Assembly: GCA_027405735.1 (NCBI GenBank)
Contig: JAPEHQ010000021.1
Coordinates: 186,001 to 250,000, forward strand
DNA: 64,000 nucleotides
Direction: 5' to 3'
From: Mucor racemosus
Lineage: Eukaryota > Mucoromycota > Mucoromycetes > Mucorales > Mucoraceae
Positions 48,721-61,386 of the stretch are shown here, piece after piece; the first letter of the stretch is position 1; each line of letters opens with the position of its first letter. The translations under genes and the position numbers were made by a program. The notes below the pieces were generated by a model that ran no database searches, was not told the origin of the DNA, and worked only from the letters and a program-made list of their open reading frames with translations.

Positions 48721-49215
48721 GAAGCAATTTATCTTTTATTGTCATTGGAAGCAAAGCGTGTTGATATCACTATTCCTGGTGATTTTGTAAAACTCTCAAA
48801 AGAAACGAAAGACTCTTGTAATAGCATCCACAAAAGCGGATATGATTCTGTTGCCATTGTTGGATTATTATTAAAAGGTTGCTACTGCGAGTTTTATGTC
48901 ATGGACCACATGTTTGATTGCTTTTATCGTATGGTATTGATTGAAAAAGTTCTATCTTCCTCGTGATCGTTATGATATGTCTGCTGTGCACACTATTGCT
49001 TCTTGTTTCAGTCAAATGCAACATATTGTTTATACCTCTGCATTGAAACTCAATCGCCCCTCTACTCATGATATCACTACCAGACATCTACCTGACATTA
49101 TTCCTCCATTCCATACACCTGTGAAGATTGATCGTATCGGAAGACTGAATCTTGATCCGAAAAACCCAGCTGCGAAGAATTCGAAGAGGAAGTTATTTCA
49201 TGATGCTAAATGTTG
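48718..49215 (+). pseudogene. Frameshifted repetitive-family protein, unknown function
   Basis: A first frame reads EAIYLLLSLEAKRVDITIPG ... VAIVGLLLKGCYCEFYVMDH...FYRMVLIEK and stops after 48966. A second frame beginning at ~48941 continues directly with YLPRDRYDMSAVHTIASCFS ... HDAKC, ending with TGA at 49214-49216. The two overlap at a run of five A (~48944-48948), so one inserted base explains the break. The first ~100 residues are an N-terminally truncated piece. The pattern resembles multi-copy hypothetical proteins I associate with Mucoromycota genomes (memory, not checked). The function is unknown. Confidence 0.6.
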
Positions 49216-49216
49216 A

Positions 49217-49772
49217 TGTGATCTGGCTTGTACTTTGTGTAATATTGATTAATGATTGTCTTTGGATATTGTACCTGTATATATTGAAAAAAAAATAGTT
49301 TTAAAAATCATCTTCGTTCTCTTATCACATTCATGAATAAATAAAAGCATCAAGTTGATGAAATCATATAAATGTGCGAAATACTATTGATCATTTCAGA
49401 ACAACGTATTTACTAAAAAAAATAATAATGTATACATGTGAACATTGATGTTGTATAATGCGTGATTTTCAACAAATCCCCATTAAATGTGTACCAGGAA
49501 AACGGACCGAGATATGGAACACAAATGTAACATTTATTGATTTGTTGCATAAAATAGAGTCTTTTTTTTTTTTTTTTTTTTGACAAATTCAAATATGGCA
49601 GAAATCAGTACATTGTACAATACGCCTTATGATTGACAAACGCTTAATTTAAGCTGAGGCAATGCAGGGCGATATATGGTATATATACGATCCAGTACAT
49701 ACAGCATGTAGATCAATACTTTATTTCTATTTCTCCTATTTTTTCGTTATTGTTTTATTATTTTAAACACTC
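49217..49772. other. Intergenic, MFS gene upstream region
   Basis: It contains a 20-nt T-run at 49562-49581 and TATA-like tatggtatatatacg (~49676). It should hold the promoter of the transporter gene. Confidence 0.4.
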
Positions 49773-51802
49773 ATGAAAAAGTCATCAAAGCCTTCTTTTT
49801 TTTCATTTCTCAAATACAAAACCTTCATAGAAGAAAAAAATGCCATTGGAAACGGCAGCCGAGAGGAGATCATTTGTATTTACTATTCCATTAGTTTCGT
49901 ATGTATATTTCATGTGGAAAATTCAAAAAGAAAAAAAAAAGACTCAAAGATTGTTATTAATAGAAAAGTAGATTTCCAGCTTTTGCCAATATTTTGTCTA
50001 TTTTATTTACTTAGTTCATTAGACAGGTATGTTTAATATCAGTATACAGCAAAGAGATTAGTTTTATAATATTGCCAAAAAAGATCAAGCACAGAATTTT
50101 CAAATATTAGTGGATTAACGACTGATTTGAATATTCAGAGTACTCAAGCACAATGGGCCACTGCCATTTATTATTTTTGTGTAATTATTTTTGACCTACC
50201 ATCTAATATCATATTGAGACGCTGGCGTCCATCATATTGGTTTGGTTTTTTAATGGGGTATATTGCAAATATTGTATTGTAAATTTAGTTTGTTCCAAGC
50301 TAAATATCTCTTGTATATGTCATAAAAGATCTTGGGGCATCATTTCTATTTCATTAGCAGCATGTACTGATTTCAATGGTCTAGTTATTGCTCTATTATT
50401 ATCAAGCATATTTGAAGCAGGTATATGAGATATAAACTGTAATCAGCGTATTAAATGCTCATACAATTCAACAGGTTTCTTCCCGGGAGCAATTTACTAT
50501 TTATCATTTTGGTACACAAAAAGAGAATTTGGAAAAAGAATGGGCGTATTTTGGTCATTTAGATGTTTAGCAGGAGGTATTGGAGGTTTATTTGCATATG
50601 GCGTTAGTCATATTAGCAATAAACAGATTCATATCTGGCAATGGTATATACTTTACAACTGTTTTTTATCTGATAAAATAGCTAAATCATCTCTCTTAAT
50701 CTTCAAGGACATTTATAATGCAAGGAGCTCCATGTGTTGCATTAGCTTTAATTGCTTCTTGGTACCTTCCTGATGACCCAAGTTCCGCCAGTTTTCTCTT
50801 AGCACAAGAAAGTAGAATTATTGATAGAAAACTAAGAGAAGGTACATGGTATACATTTGTACGCACAATAAAATATTATTACTAATTTCATCATAGATTA
50901 TTTGACTCTGAATTATGATGATTGGTCTTGGGATCAAGTTGGATCAGTTTTTCTAGATTTAAAGATATATGCATACATTATAATGTATCTCCTGGGTGCT
51001 GCGTGCTTACAAGGAGTTACACTATTTCTACCTATTGTCATTGCAGACTTTAATTCTGAACCTACTAGTTTACAAAGTCAATTATTGCTACTTCCTCCTT
51101 ATACATTGGCTATCATAGCAACACTTGCATTGAGTTGCAGTTCAGGTACAAACATTGTGTACAGAAAAATGTTTGTAATGACATACTAAACACGTTATAT
51201 ACAGATCGAATGCTTAACAGATCATATCATATAATAGCTGCTGATGTTATATCTATCATCTCTACAACTTTTTTATTGCTATTACCATCAACCACTGCAT
51301 CGTATCATTTAGGTCATTACATTCTTACATGTATCTTGGTAGCAGCAATCTATGCTCATATTGCTGTTGTTATAACTTGGATGATTAATAATTTGTAAGA
51401 ATATTTGCCAATTTAATTATAGTAAACTCATTCACTTGCAATTGATTATAGTGTTGGGTTTACCCGAAGAGCAATTGCAATTGGAACAACTATTTCCATA
51501 GGATCTGTTGGTGGAGCAGCCGGTAGTCAAATGTTTAATGGTATTTTAGCAGCAAATTCGCTTAGTGGATCAAATATACTTACTATAGAATAGATCCCTC
51601 TAACTGTACATATGGAAAATCAGTGATCATAACACTACTGGTTATTCAAGTTCTGGTTGTTCTGTTGATGAAACGGTGTCTAGCTAAAGAAACGTTAAGG
51701 CGATCTAAACTAAATTCTGACGATCGACAATATCAAATATACAAATTCGGTGGGATTGATTTAGCCCATGATAGACACCCAGATTTTGAATATACACTAT
51801 AG
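49773..51802 (+). CDS. MFS transporter, anion:cation symporter (Dal5/Tna1-like) family
   Basis: Major facilitator permease of the plasma membrane, of the fungal family that imports organic anions such as allantoate, nicotinate and vitamins; the substrate is not predictable. Nine exons: 49773-50026, 50084-50257, 50329-50420, 50475-50643, 50708-50841, 50897-51145, 51205-51394, 51452-51540 and 51594-51802, 519 aa. Landmarks: VDFQLLPIFCLFYLLSSLDR (TM1 and DR), SGLTTDLNIQSTQAQWATAI, LPSNIILRRWRPSYW, FEAGFFPGAIYYLSFWYTK-RE (TM4-5 signature), WYLPDDPSSASFL, a long central loop DDWSWDQVGS, and the second six-helix half ending GGAAGSQMFN. The N-terminus is uncertain: a 51-nt in-frame segment (49899-49949) has GT-AG ends and could be an intron (502 aa). 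The exon 2 acceptor (ccaaaaaag) is the only one that keeps the DR motif. Confidence 0.88.
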
Positions 51803-52419
51803 ATTTTGTAGATGGAATGTTAAATAAAGCTCCTTTCAATCAAATATAAAGACTATCAACTTTTAAAGGTTGCTTTATGCCCATGTCAGCTAACGTAACT
51901 GCTTAAAGCAATTTTTCAGCACTATTTGGCGTTGCTAAAGTATCTTTATTATTGATCTAGTACTATAGAAGCGTGTTATTAAACGATGCAATACCGTTAC
52001 ATATTGCAGTGCTTCATAGAAAGATTAGTAATGGGTTTACACTAATTTTTATTTTTTGCAGATATAAAAAGATTTGTGCCAATGTAGCATATTTTTCGTT
52101 ATAAATGTGGAATGATCTACCGTAAATGAATATGATAGCGACAATTCAAAGAAAGAGCTAATTTCAAAATAACTAATAACTAATATATTTATTTTGAGTT
52201 TTTTTTTTTCAATAAGAAATGTATAGACAATAAGCGAAAAAGAGAGAGAGAGAGAGAGAGAGAAAACTCACAGCAAGGTAGGAAGAAGAAAAGAAAAAGG
52301 AGTTTTTGATAATAGAATATTAAAATGTGTTTGTTTGGATAATGAATATAAAGTAAGAAGGGGAAAAAGAGCATCTATAATTACAAGTAAAATTAGAAAA
52401 GATAAAAATCGTGAATAAA
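51803..52419. other. Convergent 3' flanks with a (GA)n tract
   Basis: 617 nt between the converging ends of the MFS and CHD genes. A (GA)n microsatellite lies at about 52240-52262. No gene is seen. Confidence 0.5.
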
Positions 52420-55400
52420 CTATTCTTCAGTCTTTGAAATAGCAACATTTTCTTGGACATTTGTAATAATCTCGTCTTGGATTTCTACTTTTTTCTCCTC
52501 TAATTGAAGATCTGGTTCTACTTTTAGTAATTCTTCTTCCTTTGGCTCGACTTTTTCAATCAATTGCTCAACTTCCATTTTAGCATCATCATCATTAACA
52601 ATGTCTTCACTTGCAGCAACAGCAATGGGTTCATTATTAACAAGATCATTTATAGAGGCAGAAGTTTCCATTGCTGATTCTTGAATCACATCTTCCATAG
52701 GTTCGTGGGGAATAACTGATTCGGTTTCTTCTTCATATTGAACATCTCCGGAGACACTATCTGCAGCAATAGATGATTGGCCATTTCCATCGTCTTCTTC
52801 GTCAGCATAATCATCATACTCATTCATTTCTTCCTCGCTTAAATCACTACGATTAGTTTGATCATCACCTTCGGTTGTTTCATCCTTTGCCTTCTTCTTG
52901 CGTCCACCAGATCCACGAACACCGGCAATTTGTTTGCGTTTCTTGGATGCACGCATACTAAGGGGTTTGGGATTTGTAACTAAATCACAGAGTGAATCAA
53001 TACGACGGAAGATAACGAGATCTCTGGGCCAAACAAATTTGAATAAATTCAAATCTCCCTCCTCGCCTTCAACTTCTTTGCCTCCTTCTGTAAGACTTTT
53101 CTTGACATGATAGAATGGCAAATCAGGATCTTCGATAATAAGTTCTTGACGGTTCATACCGTGCTTACTAACACCTTCTAATAAAGCAATGTCATGCTTA
53201 GGTACTTCCCACCAACTGGAATTTTATAAAATGTTAGATTGAAATGAAATATCAAATAAAATATACATTACCTTGGTAAACCTGATGTCTTTTTAGCTCT
53301 GATTAAAATAGACTCTAATTCAGGATTAACAAGCACCTTTTCACGAATAATTTCCATTTGTGCAATACGTCTTAATGAACGACGAGCCTTATCGAAAGGA
53401 ACAGCATTTCCATTTTCATTAGATTCTTCAGGCTCAAGACTTGTTTCACGACTCATAATATCTCCATTATCTTTAGGCGACGAGACAGGTGTATCAACAT
53501 CAGCTCCTCCAGCAACAGAAGAGGCAGTACCAGGAGCAATACCATTTTCAGTGGCATGCTTTTTAACAGATTCCTCACAAGCAGCATAAACTTCTTTATA
53601 ATGACTAGAAAGAGAATCATCAGTCTTCTTTTCCAAATTGGCAATTTCTTTGAATCTATCCCATTTGAAATCATCATCTTCACGTTCGACACCGAAAGAC
53701 ATGAGAGTCTTGATAAAATCACTCTTGTTCTTCTTGGTCCAACGATTAGAAACTTCAGTTTGTTTAGCTCTTTGTCTTTGGGCAGCACGAGTTTCTTTTT
53801 GACGTTGACGAGTTTGACGTTCAGTCTCCTTCTTTTGGACCTTTTCTTCCAGCTTGCGCTTACGAGTGCTATTAGCTCTTTCTCTTAAAAATGCAGCAAT
53901 GATACGACGAAGACGCATACCAATATCAGCCTTAGATGGCCAAACATAAATCTTTGGTTTACCAGTATAATCTTCATCGTCGGATGATTCATCGGCCTTC
54001 TTGTCATCGTAATCGCTATCATCGTCGTCTTTCTTTGAGTAGGTCTTCTTTGCAATGACATTGACAGGTGTCTTGACAGGTTCCATGGATGTTTGTCTAC
54101 TACTATCGGCATCGTCATTCTTGTCGTTATCTTTAGCATCATCGTCTCCAAGATCACCAGATTGACTATCATCGTATTTTCTGCCATAGAAACATAATTC
54201 AGGATCATTACGCATAGCGAGATATTGTTGATAACCATGCTTGCAAATACCGAGTAAAAGACAGCGGTCCTCATTCTCACCCCACCATCTAGCAGGAGGC
54301 AAACCAGTTACCTTGGGCATTTCCAAAGCCTTTGCTTCTTCCCAATCAGTAGGTACAATCTTATCACGAATCAAATGAAGCATTTGAATACGAAGCAAAA
54401 AGTTACGACCCTTTCTTTCAATATGATCAACATAATCTTCAGGTGCCTGAATCAAGAAAGTCTTGTATTCAGCAATTTGCTTCTTGGTAGCGCCAGTATA
54501 TGGAATACCTTCGCCCTTCTTAACTTCATCACGAGCATCATTTGTCAAAATACTCTCAATATCTTCAATCAATTTGCGATCTTCTTCGGTAGTCTTTTTA
54601 ACATTCTTCAAGATAGGAAGCACCTTACGCATCAAAGCTCTAGTAACAGCCTTCAAATCTTTTTCAGAACGACGAGGGAAGTATTGAGCCATAGAATCCC
54701 ATTTACCATAACCATAAATCATCAATTTGCGTTCATATTTGGTCTTTTCAGAAAGAGTCCAAGGACGGGCTTGATCTCCACGACCGCCACGACGAGGTCT
54801 AGTTTCGAGTTCTTCTTCATAGGCAGCGTCGGAATCATCAGCATTATCATTGGAAGAATAAGAACCATCAATACCACGAGAACCGAAGCGTTGCACTTGA
54901 CGACGTCTACGAGGTAACGAGACAATCAATTCATTTTCATCAGGAAGCTCAGTTGTATCGATATGTGCTTTAGCAGCCCATTTCTCCCAGAAATCAGGAT
55001 CATCTAAATCAACACCGGCATTATCATCATCGGCAGCAGAGAAAGTAGCTTTAGAGAATACGGAGCCCTTTTCATTGCCTTCATGACGAATGACAGTAGT
55101 ACGACGTTCAAGAATTTGATCAATATCTTCTTCACAGAACTTTGCACTGGCTTCATCATCAAGCATTGCACCATAAGCACCCTTCTTTAATAAATCTTCG
55201 ATTTCTTTTCTGTTCAATTCAGCGGTTTTGTTTACGCTTCCATCATCATGGGTACCCATTACAGCCTTATCAAGACCCAATTTCATACCAGCACGATCAA
55301 ACATGTCCTTTTCGTAAGTGTTGGCACAAATCAAACGATAAATTTGAACTGGTTTAGTCTGACCAATACGATGACATCTGGCTTGAGCTTGGAGATCGTT

Positions 55401-58400
55401 TTGGGGATTCCAATCACTATCAAAAATAATACATGTATCAGCGGCCTAAAAGAGGGGTTAGATTTGTTAGTTCTATATCTAAATGTGATTTTATATAAGG
55501 AAACATACGGTCAAGTTAATACCAACACCACCTGCTCTAGTACACAATAAGAATACAAAGGATTCTTCAATAGGAAGAGTGGAAAATCTATCAATAGCAG
55601 CTTGACGTTGATCACCAGGAACACTACCATCAATACGTTCGTAAGCATATTCTCTTCCACGAAGATAATCAGCGAGAATATCCAAACAACTAATATATAA
55701 ATGTCAGTAAAAGTGTTACGATTGCATTGAATTCTACTATAATTTACCTTGTGAATTGAGAGAAAATCAACACTTTGTGATTACCTTGAATCAACTTTTT
55801 TAACAATTTATCAATAAGCACCAATTTACCAGAAGATTGGACGAGACAATTGAACTGTTCTTGATGTCCAGTAGCATTACATTCATTCACAATTACATCT
55901 TCAGCCCCTTCAAGAAGATAAGGGTGAATACAACATTTACGAAGCTGCATCATAATGTTACGAAGATGAGGCATTTCTTTGTTAGATTTTGCTCCCTTTT
56001 TCAAGAAGCTGAAATTCTTTTCCAAAATAGCACGGTACCATTTCTTTTGAGGATTAGTTAATTCTACTTCAATGACAGTTTCTTCTTTAACAGGAATAGT
56101 TTTCTCAACATCTTCCTTAAAACGTCTCAACATGATGGGTTTCAACAAGAATTGTAATTTCTCGACTTCATGAGCTGATTTCAATGCACCATATTCTGCA
56201 AAGAATCGATCTTCATCATTGAAAACATCAGGTTGCATAAAGTGAAGCAAACTGTAAAGTTCACCCAAGTTGTTTTGTAATGGAGTACCAGTTAAAAGTA
56301 GCTTATGGTCCATATAAAAAGTCTTGAGTACTTCTAAAACCTTGGAATTCTTATTTTTGAGACGATGAGCTTCATCAAAGACACCACAACGCCATGGAAT
56401 ATCCTTTAATGTCATGGCACCAGCAGTAGCCATTTCATAAGTAGTAATAAGAACATCGAATTTAAATTTGTTTGGAATAATATTTCCCTCAGCATCTTGG
56501 TAATGGAATTCAGTCTCGACAATCAAATTACGAGCCATAACACTACCACGGAAATCAATAACATTTAAATCAGTCCAGGCACCAAATGCACGGGTCCAAT
56601 GAGGAATTGTTGACAATGGAGCAATGATCAAGAAGGGGCCACGAATACGAATTGCGTTATAGATATCGTTTAAAAGAGCAACAGATTGCACAGTTTTACC
56701 CAAACCCATTTCATCGGCTAAAATACATGATTTGAAGGTATAATAACAAAATCTGAGCCAATTAAGACCTTCAAGTTGATAAGGACGTAATGTATTGCCG
56801 TATTTATAAGGAGGGGAATCAGCATACTCAATGAAACGACTGGAATCGGGTCTAGGAGGAGAAGGGGCCAACTTCTCTGGAGGAATTTGCTTTCTAGAAA
56901 TGAATTCGTCAAGCAAAACGCTATCGGTTTTACGTACATCCTCTTCGGTTTCCCAGGTTGATGCATCGTAAAACATGCCGTTCCATTTAACAAGATAATA
57001 AACTTTGCTTTCGCCTGTTACAGGATCTTCTAATTCACCATCATCAATGACACGATCCATCTAGAACACGAAAAAAGAAAATGATAAATACACTACTCTC
57101 CCAGTCAAAGATATTGAGTAATTCTTACCTTTAAGTATTCTTTAAAATCTTCACCCTTTTCACCATCTTGATAATACTTTTGCAAGAATTTCTTGACACG
57201 ATGTTTACCCAAATGTTCAGATTCAACTTGCTCAATAGGAACCCATTCAACGTGGAGGAAACTAGTATTTTTATACTTGATCAGCAACTCTTCACTTCCA
57301 TTCTCGAGTTTTCTGTAATCTAAAATACGTTCGAATACATGAGTTCCCATAGGAATCATAACAGGCTCGTCGTCTGCAGCTGCTTGTTGTTTCTTTCTGG
57401 ATTGAGTTTCTCCATCACTGTCTTCAAAATCACTGACAGGAGGATCAGATTCCTCAGATTCTAAATCAAATTCATCGTCTTCATCAGAAGAAGCTTCATA
57501 ACCGCGCTTCTTTTTAGTAGCATTTCTAGTAGGTCTTTTGGGACGCTCAGCCTGACGTTGTTGCTGCTGCTGTTGTTGTTGTTGTTGCAAATGATGTTGC
57601 TGTTGAAATTGAATTTGATGTTGATGCATTTGCATCATAATTTGCTGCTGTTGATGAGGTTGCAATTGATGGAATCGTGGATCAAAACCTTGCTGCATCA
57701 TCATTTGTTGCTGTTGACGTTGCAATTGTTGATGGCGTTGCAATTGCTGTTGATAAGCTTGGAATTGTTGAGGATTAAGTTGTTGCAATTGTTGAGGAGG
57801 GAGCTGCATAAAGAAACCATTAGGAAGTGGTGAACGATGTTGATTTGGTTGTTGTTGCTGATGGTGTTGTTGCTGCTGTTGTTGTTGTTGCTGCTGCAAC
57901 TGTTGCAATTGTTGTGGTTGTGGTTGTTGTTGTTGCTGTTGTGGTGTTTGTGGTTGTGGTTGTGATTGTTGCTGTTGTGGTTGCTGATGTTGTTGTTGTG
58001 GTGAAGGCTGATTGTTATTAAACATGTTCACAAATTGAGCATTAGGGCGTTGCTGTTGAAGACGTTGTGCTTCTGCCAATTGCTTTTGTATAACTGGATT
58101 ATTCATCATTAGGTTAGGATACACCGGTTTTGTGGTTCCACTAGGTTGAGGAGGTTGCTGCTGTGGACTAGGAACTGCAGCTCTGTTAATATTGGGTGAT
58201 GCAGAATTCATCAACATTGGAGAGACATTTTGAGCAGATTGCGGAGCTCTTTGTTGTTGCTGATAGTTATTAAATCCACCCATGTTATTAAAATTAACCT
58301 GCTGCTGTTGTTGTTGCTGTTGCTGTTGTTGTTGTTGTTGCTGGGCTCTTAAATAATTCAATTGCTGTTGTTGAATCATTTGAGGAGATGGTTGATTAGG

Positions 58401-58664
58401 TGATTGTTGCTGTGGTTGAAAATTCTGTTGCGGTTGTGATGGTAAAGAATTTTGCTGTTGATAATAAAAATTAGGGTCAGTTTGTTGCTGTGGTTGTTGA
58501 CCAAAATTTTGATTGGGTTGTCTATTAGCTTGAGGCTGTTGTTGCTGCTGCTGCTGTTGAGGTACTTGAGCTTGCTGTTGATTCGGACTATTCATTGAAA
58601 AGCCTGAATTGGCTAAAAAGTTCTGATAAGTGTCTCGTTGTTGAGCCATAATGTTCTTATACAC
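52420..58664 (-). CDS. CHD-family chromatin remodeler, subfamily III (CHD6-9/Kismet-like)
   Basis: ATP-dependent nucleosome remodeler of the nucleus. Five exons: 58664-57129, 57060-55748, 55689-55509, 55445-53272 and 53215-52420 (introns 68, 58, 63 and 55 nt), 1999 aa. N-terminal ~370 residues are Gln/Pro/Asn-rich with long polyQ runs. Tandem chromodomains follow ([37 protein letters not shown], the intron lying between them). The Snf2 motor has DEMGLGKT (Walker A, ~631-635), DEAH (741-744), [10 protein letters not shown] and, after the last helicase blocks, [11 protein letters not shown]. Subfamily III hallmarks: [17 protein letters not shown]..., [15 protein letters not shown], a post-motor [19 protein letters not shown], the SANT-like [19 protein letters not shown] and [19 protein letters not shown]. 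The C-terminus is acidic. An alternative start is Met6. No BRK domain was seen. Confidence 0.95.
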
Positions 58665-60177
58665 AAAAAGTCGTGACTAAATGGTCTCCGGTTAATTCGA
58701 GATGATTCCCTGTTTTTCCCCTTTTAAATTTTTTTTTTTAATGATTTCCTTTTAATTTTACTATAACAAAGGTGTAAAATAGGAAAAATAAAAGTGAAAA
58801 GGAAATCTCCTAAAAAAATGATTACAAGAAAGAAAAAGAGTCAGCTAAATTATTTCAAAAAAAAAAGTTTTTTTTTTTATAAAATGTTCAGATTCCCTAT
58901 TCTCTTCTGTTGGCTTTTTGAACCAGCGTCTCTGGTAATTGGTTCGTGTTTGCCATCGCGTCTGGAAAGAAGTTGACGTGTAGCAAAACAATCATCTCTT
59001 TTCAATGATGGAAACCACGGCAACCAATCTAATTACCATAGCATCAAAATGCCCCTCTTCCCTCACAAAATCCGCATTCCTTAAGATCAATTGTACTCAC
59101 CTAATTTGATTTTTTTATTTTTATTTACGATAAGCTTTAGTCCAAATGTCTCGTTTTCAAGCAAAGCAAAAAAGATGGGAAAATCTTTCTTGATTAATAA
59201 TAGGGAAAAAAGGATGAAAAAGAAAAACAAAAAAGAGAAATATACTAAAATTCTAAAGAATGAATTATTTTATTATTAAAACCTATTATTTATTGTTATT
59301 TTTTTTATTTTTGGAGGCAAATCAACCCCAGTTATTTGAACCAGCAAATTACCGCTTTGAATATATCCTTTTCACTGAACTGACAAACTCTACAAATTAC
59401 CCCTTTTTTTCCCTTTTAAATGATGGCAAACCATCATGATTGTTACTCAATTTCATTTAAACAACGCTTACAACTACATAAAGATTAGTTCTTTCAATAC
59501 AATTTCATACATTCGTTTGTTAATATAAAAAAAAAACCATCCCTTTCTTTTAATGAAAAAAATTTTTTTTTTTTTTTTTTTTACCTGGGTTACCGTGAGA
59601 TTTCAGATTAAAACATCTCATTTTCATATTTATAGGCTCCTACGATTTCGTAGTCTTAAAAAGATCTGTGGAAAAACAAAAGGCATTTGTTTATATAATC
59701 TGCTCAATCGGCTGCAATCTATCGTCAAGAATTACGTGGCCTTATTTTCTGTTCGTTTCATTGCGCTTTCGATTCGCTATTGTGTGACCTGGCTGTATGA
59801 GTGAGATGTAGACCAATGTTACATTTAAATGAATAAAATACACAAGAAAAAATTATAACAAATAATCAATTGTTCCATAAACAAAGATGTCAATAACTAT
59901 CAACCTTGTATTATTGTCCCAACAACTATGCTGTCGAATTAAATGCGTGCAAAATTCGAACCTGTAATAATGAGCGATCAGTAGCTGTTATTTTTAAACT
60001 CGAGCGTTTAATGGACAATTGCCAATTTCTTACTAGAGTAGTCTAGATTTCATTGTGTACACAGCTCAACGTGGTCCATACTTATAAGAGGTATAAGATT
60101 GACAATAAAATGTTGGTAGAATAGCATTTATAAGAAGAGTAAAATAAAATGATGTCAAAACAAATTCCTCTATTATT
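58665..60177. other. CHD upstream region and intergenic DNA
   Basis: About 1.5 kb with T-rich and A-rich runs (58729-58739, 58868-58880, 59563-59582). Open frames here are low-complexity Lys/Phe-rich and not supported. It should contain the CHD promoter. Confidence 0.4.
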
Positions 60178-61378
60178 TAATCTTCAAAATTGGGGCATGC
60201 CCTCATGTTTATACTTAACTTTATACTAAAAATCTTTTGAAATATACCTTGGACACTGAAGAATATATATAAATTAGCTGTATTATGCTATATATTCCTA
60301 ATCCTATTTCATTTCTCACAAAAGGCTCAAAAACAGGTAAAATTCGTTGCTTTTTCCTTAAAAGCCGCGTCTCACTTTTCATCCTTGCTCTACTTTTTTT
60401 TTCACTAAATGACACTAAGAAAAAATTATATGTCCATGTACCTGAGATGTTCAATTTTAATTTAAAAACAAGTATCCGGAAATAGCCTATCTTTTACAGT
60501 TGTTATAACCTTTTCAGTGCTAATGTTTCAGATTTTTCAAGTATTTCACTGCTAATTAATAAAATATTTAAACCTCAATATCTCTGCAAATAATTAAGTT
60601 ATACTAGCAGCTTTTAATAATAAAACTTACTTGTTTTAAAGCGCTCTATAACATATTTTAATATGAAAAAATTCTGAGCACTTTTATTTTTTTCATTTTT
60701 TTTTGGCATTTCTATAGTAGGTTTCAAAATATTGGTTAAATTGAGCAACATTTTTTTTGCATTCATATAATTTAGCTCGTTAAGCTCTCTCGGACCCAAT
60801 TTATAGTTTTTCAAAATATTAATTTTTCGTGGAGATATCCTCAAAAATGTGTACAAAAAGGTACCTCCATTTCTAGCTTCCATTTTTCCCTTATATACCC
60901 TCATCCAAAATTCTGAATCTGAAAAAAAAATGGACAAAAATATTGTTTTCTCTACGAAAAATTTAGCTAAAAGGCTTCACAATAGCTCATTCGATAGATA
61001 ATGCTTTTGCGCATTATTTGCATTATTTATATATAAAATATAATTATAAAAAATGATATGTATCTTCAAAAAACCTCCTAAATTTCAATTGTATTTTGTG
61101 CAAAATTTAGTATAAAACATTTGTCTAAATTTTTTACAGATAAATGTAGAATTTAAAATTATACAAAAACCATTTAGTACGCTACGTCAACTTACTTTGC
61201 AGTTCACAAGCTTTTAAACAATTTTGCTTTTTTGATCATTTTTCCATCAGTTTTACCAATCGAATTTAAACTCAGTTATCATAGGTTTAAGCTGCAAAAT
61301 ATGAACTATTATCTTGATTATCTCGATGAAAAATTAATATTTTTTCCTGCAACAAAAAATACAAATATTTTTTCGCTG
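60178..61378 (-). repeat. R2 dispersed repeat, copy d
   Basis: Full-length, inverted, uninterrupted R2 copy. The minus-strand frame at 60614-60937 (107 aa, MRVYKGKMEARNGGTF ... RELNELNYMNAKK ... KYVIERFKTSKFYY) is open and matches copy b. The site that holds the LINE in copy b is empty here (~61210-61250). Confidence 0.88.
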
Positions 61379-61386
61379 GATCTATA

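Noticed and set aside
57558..58021. Leu- and Val-rich plus-strand frames opposite the CHD N-terminus
   Set aside because: Direct consequence of CAG/CAA polyglutamine codons read in antisense.
59940..59975. B-box-like ggttcgaattttgc on the minus strand as a tRNA gene
   Set aside because: No matching T-stem, A box or acceptor stem nearby.
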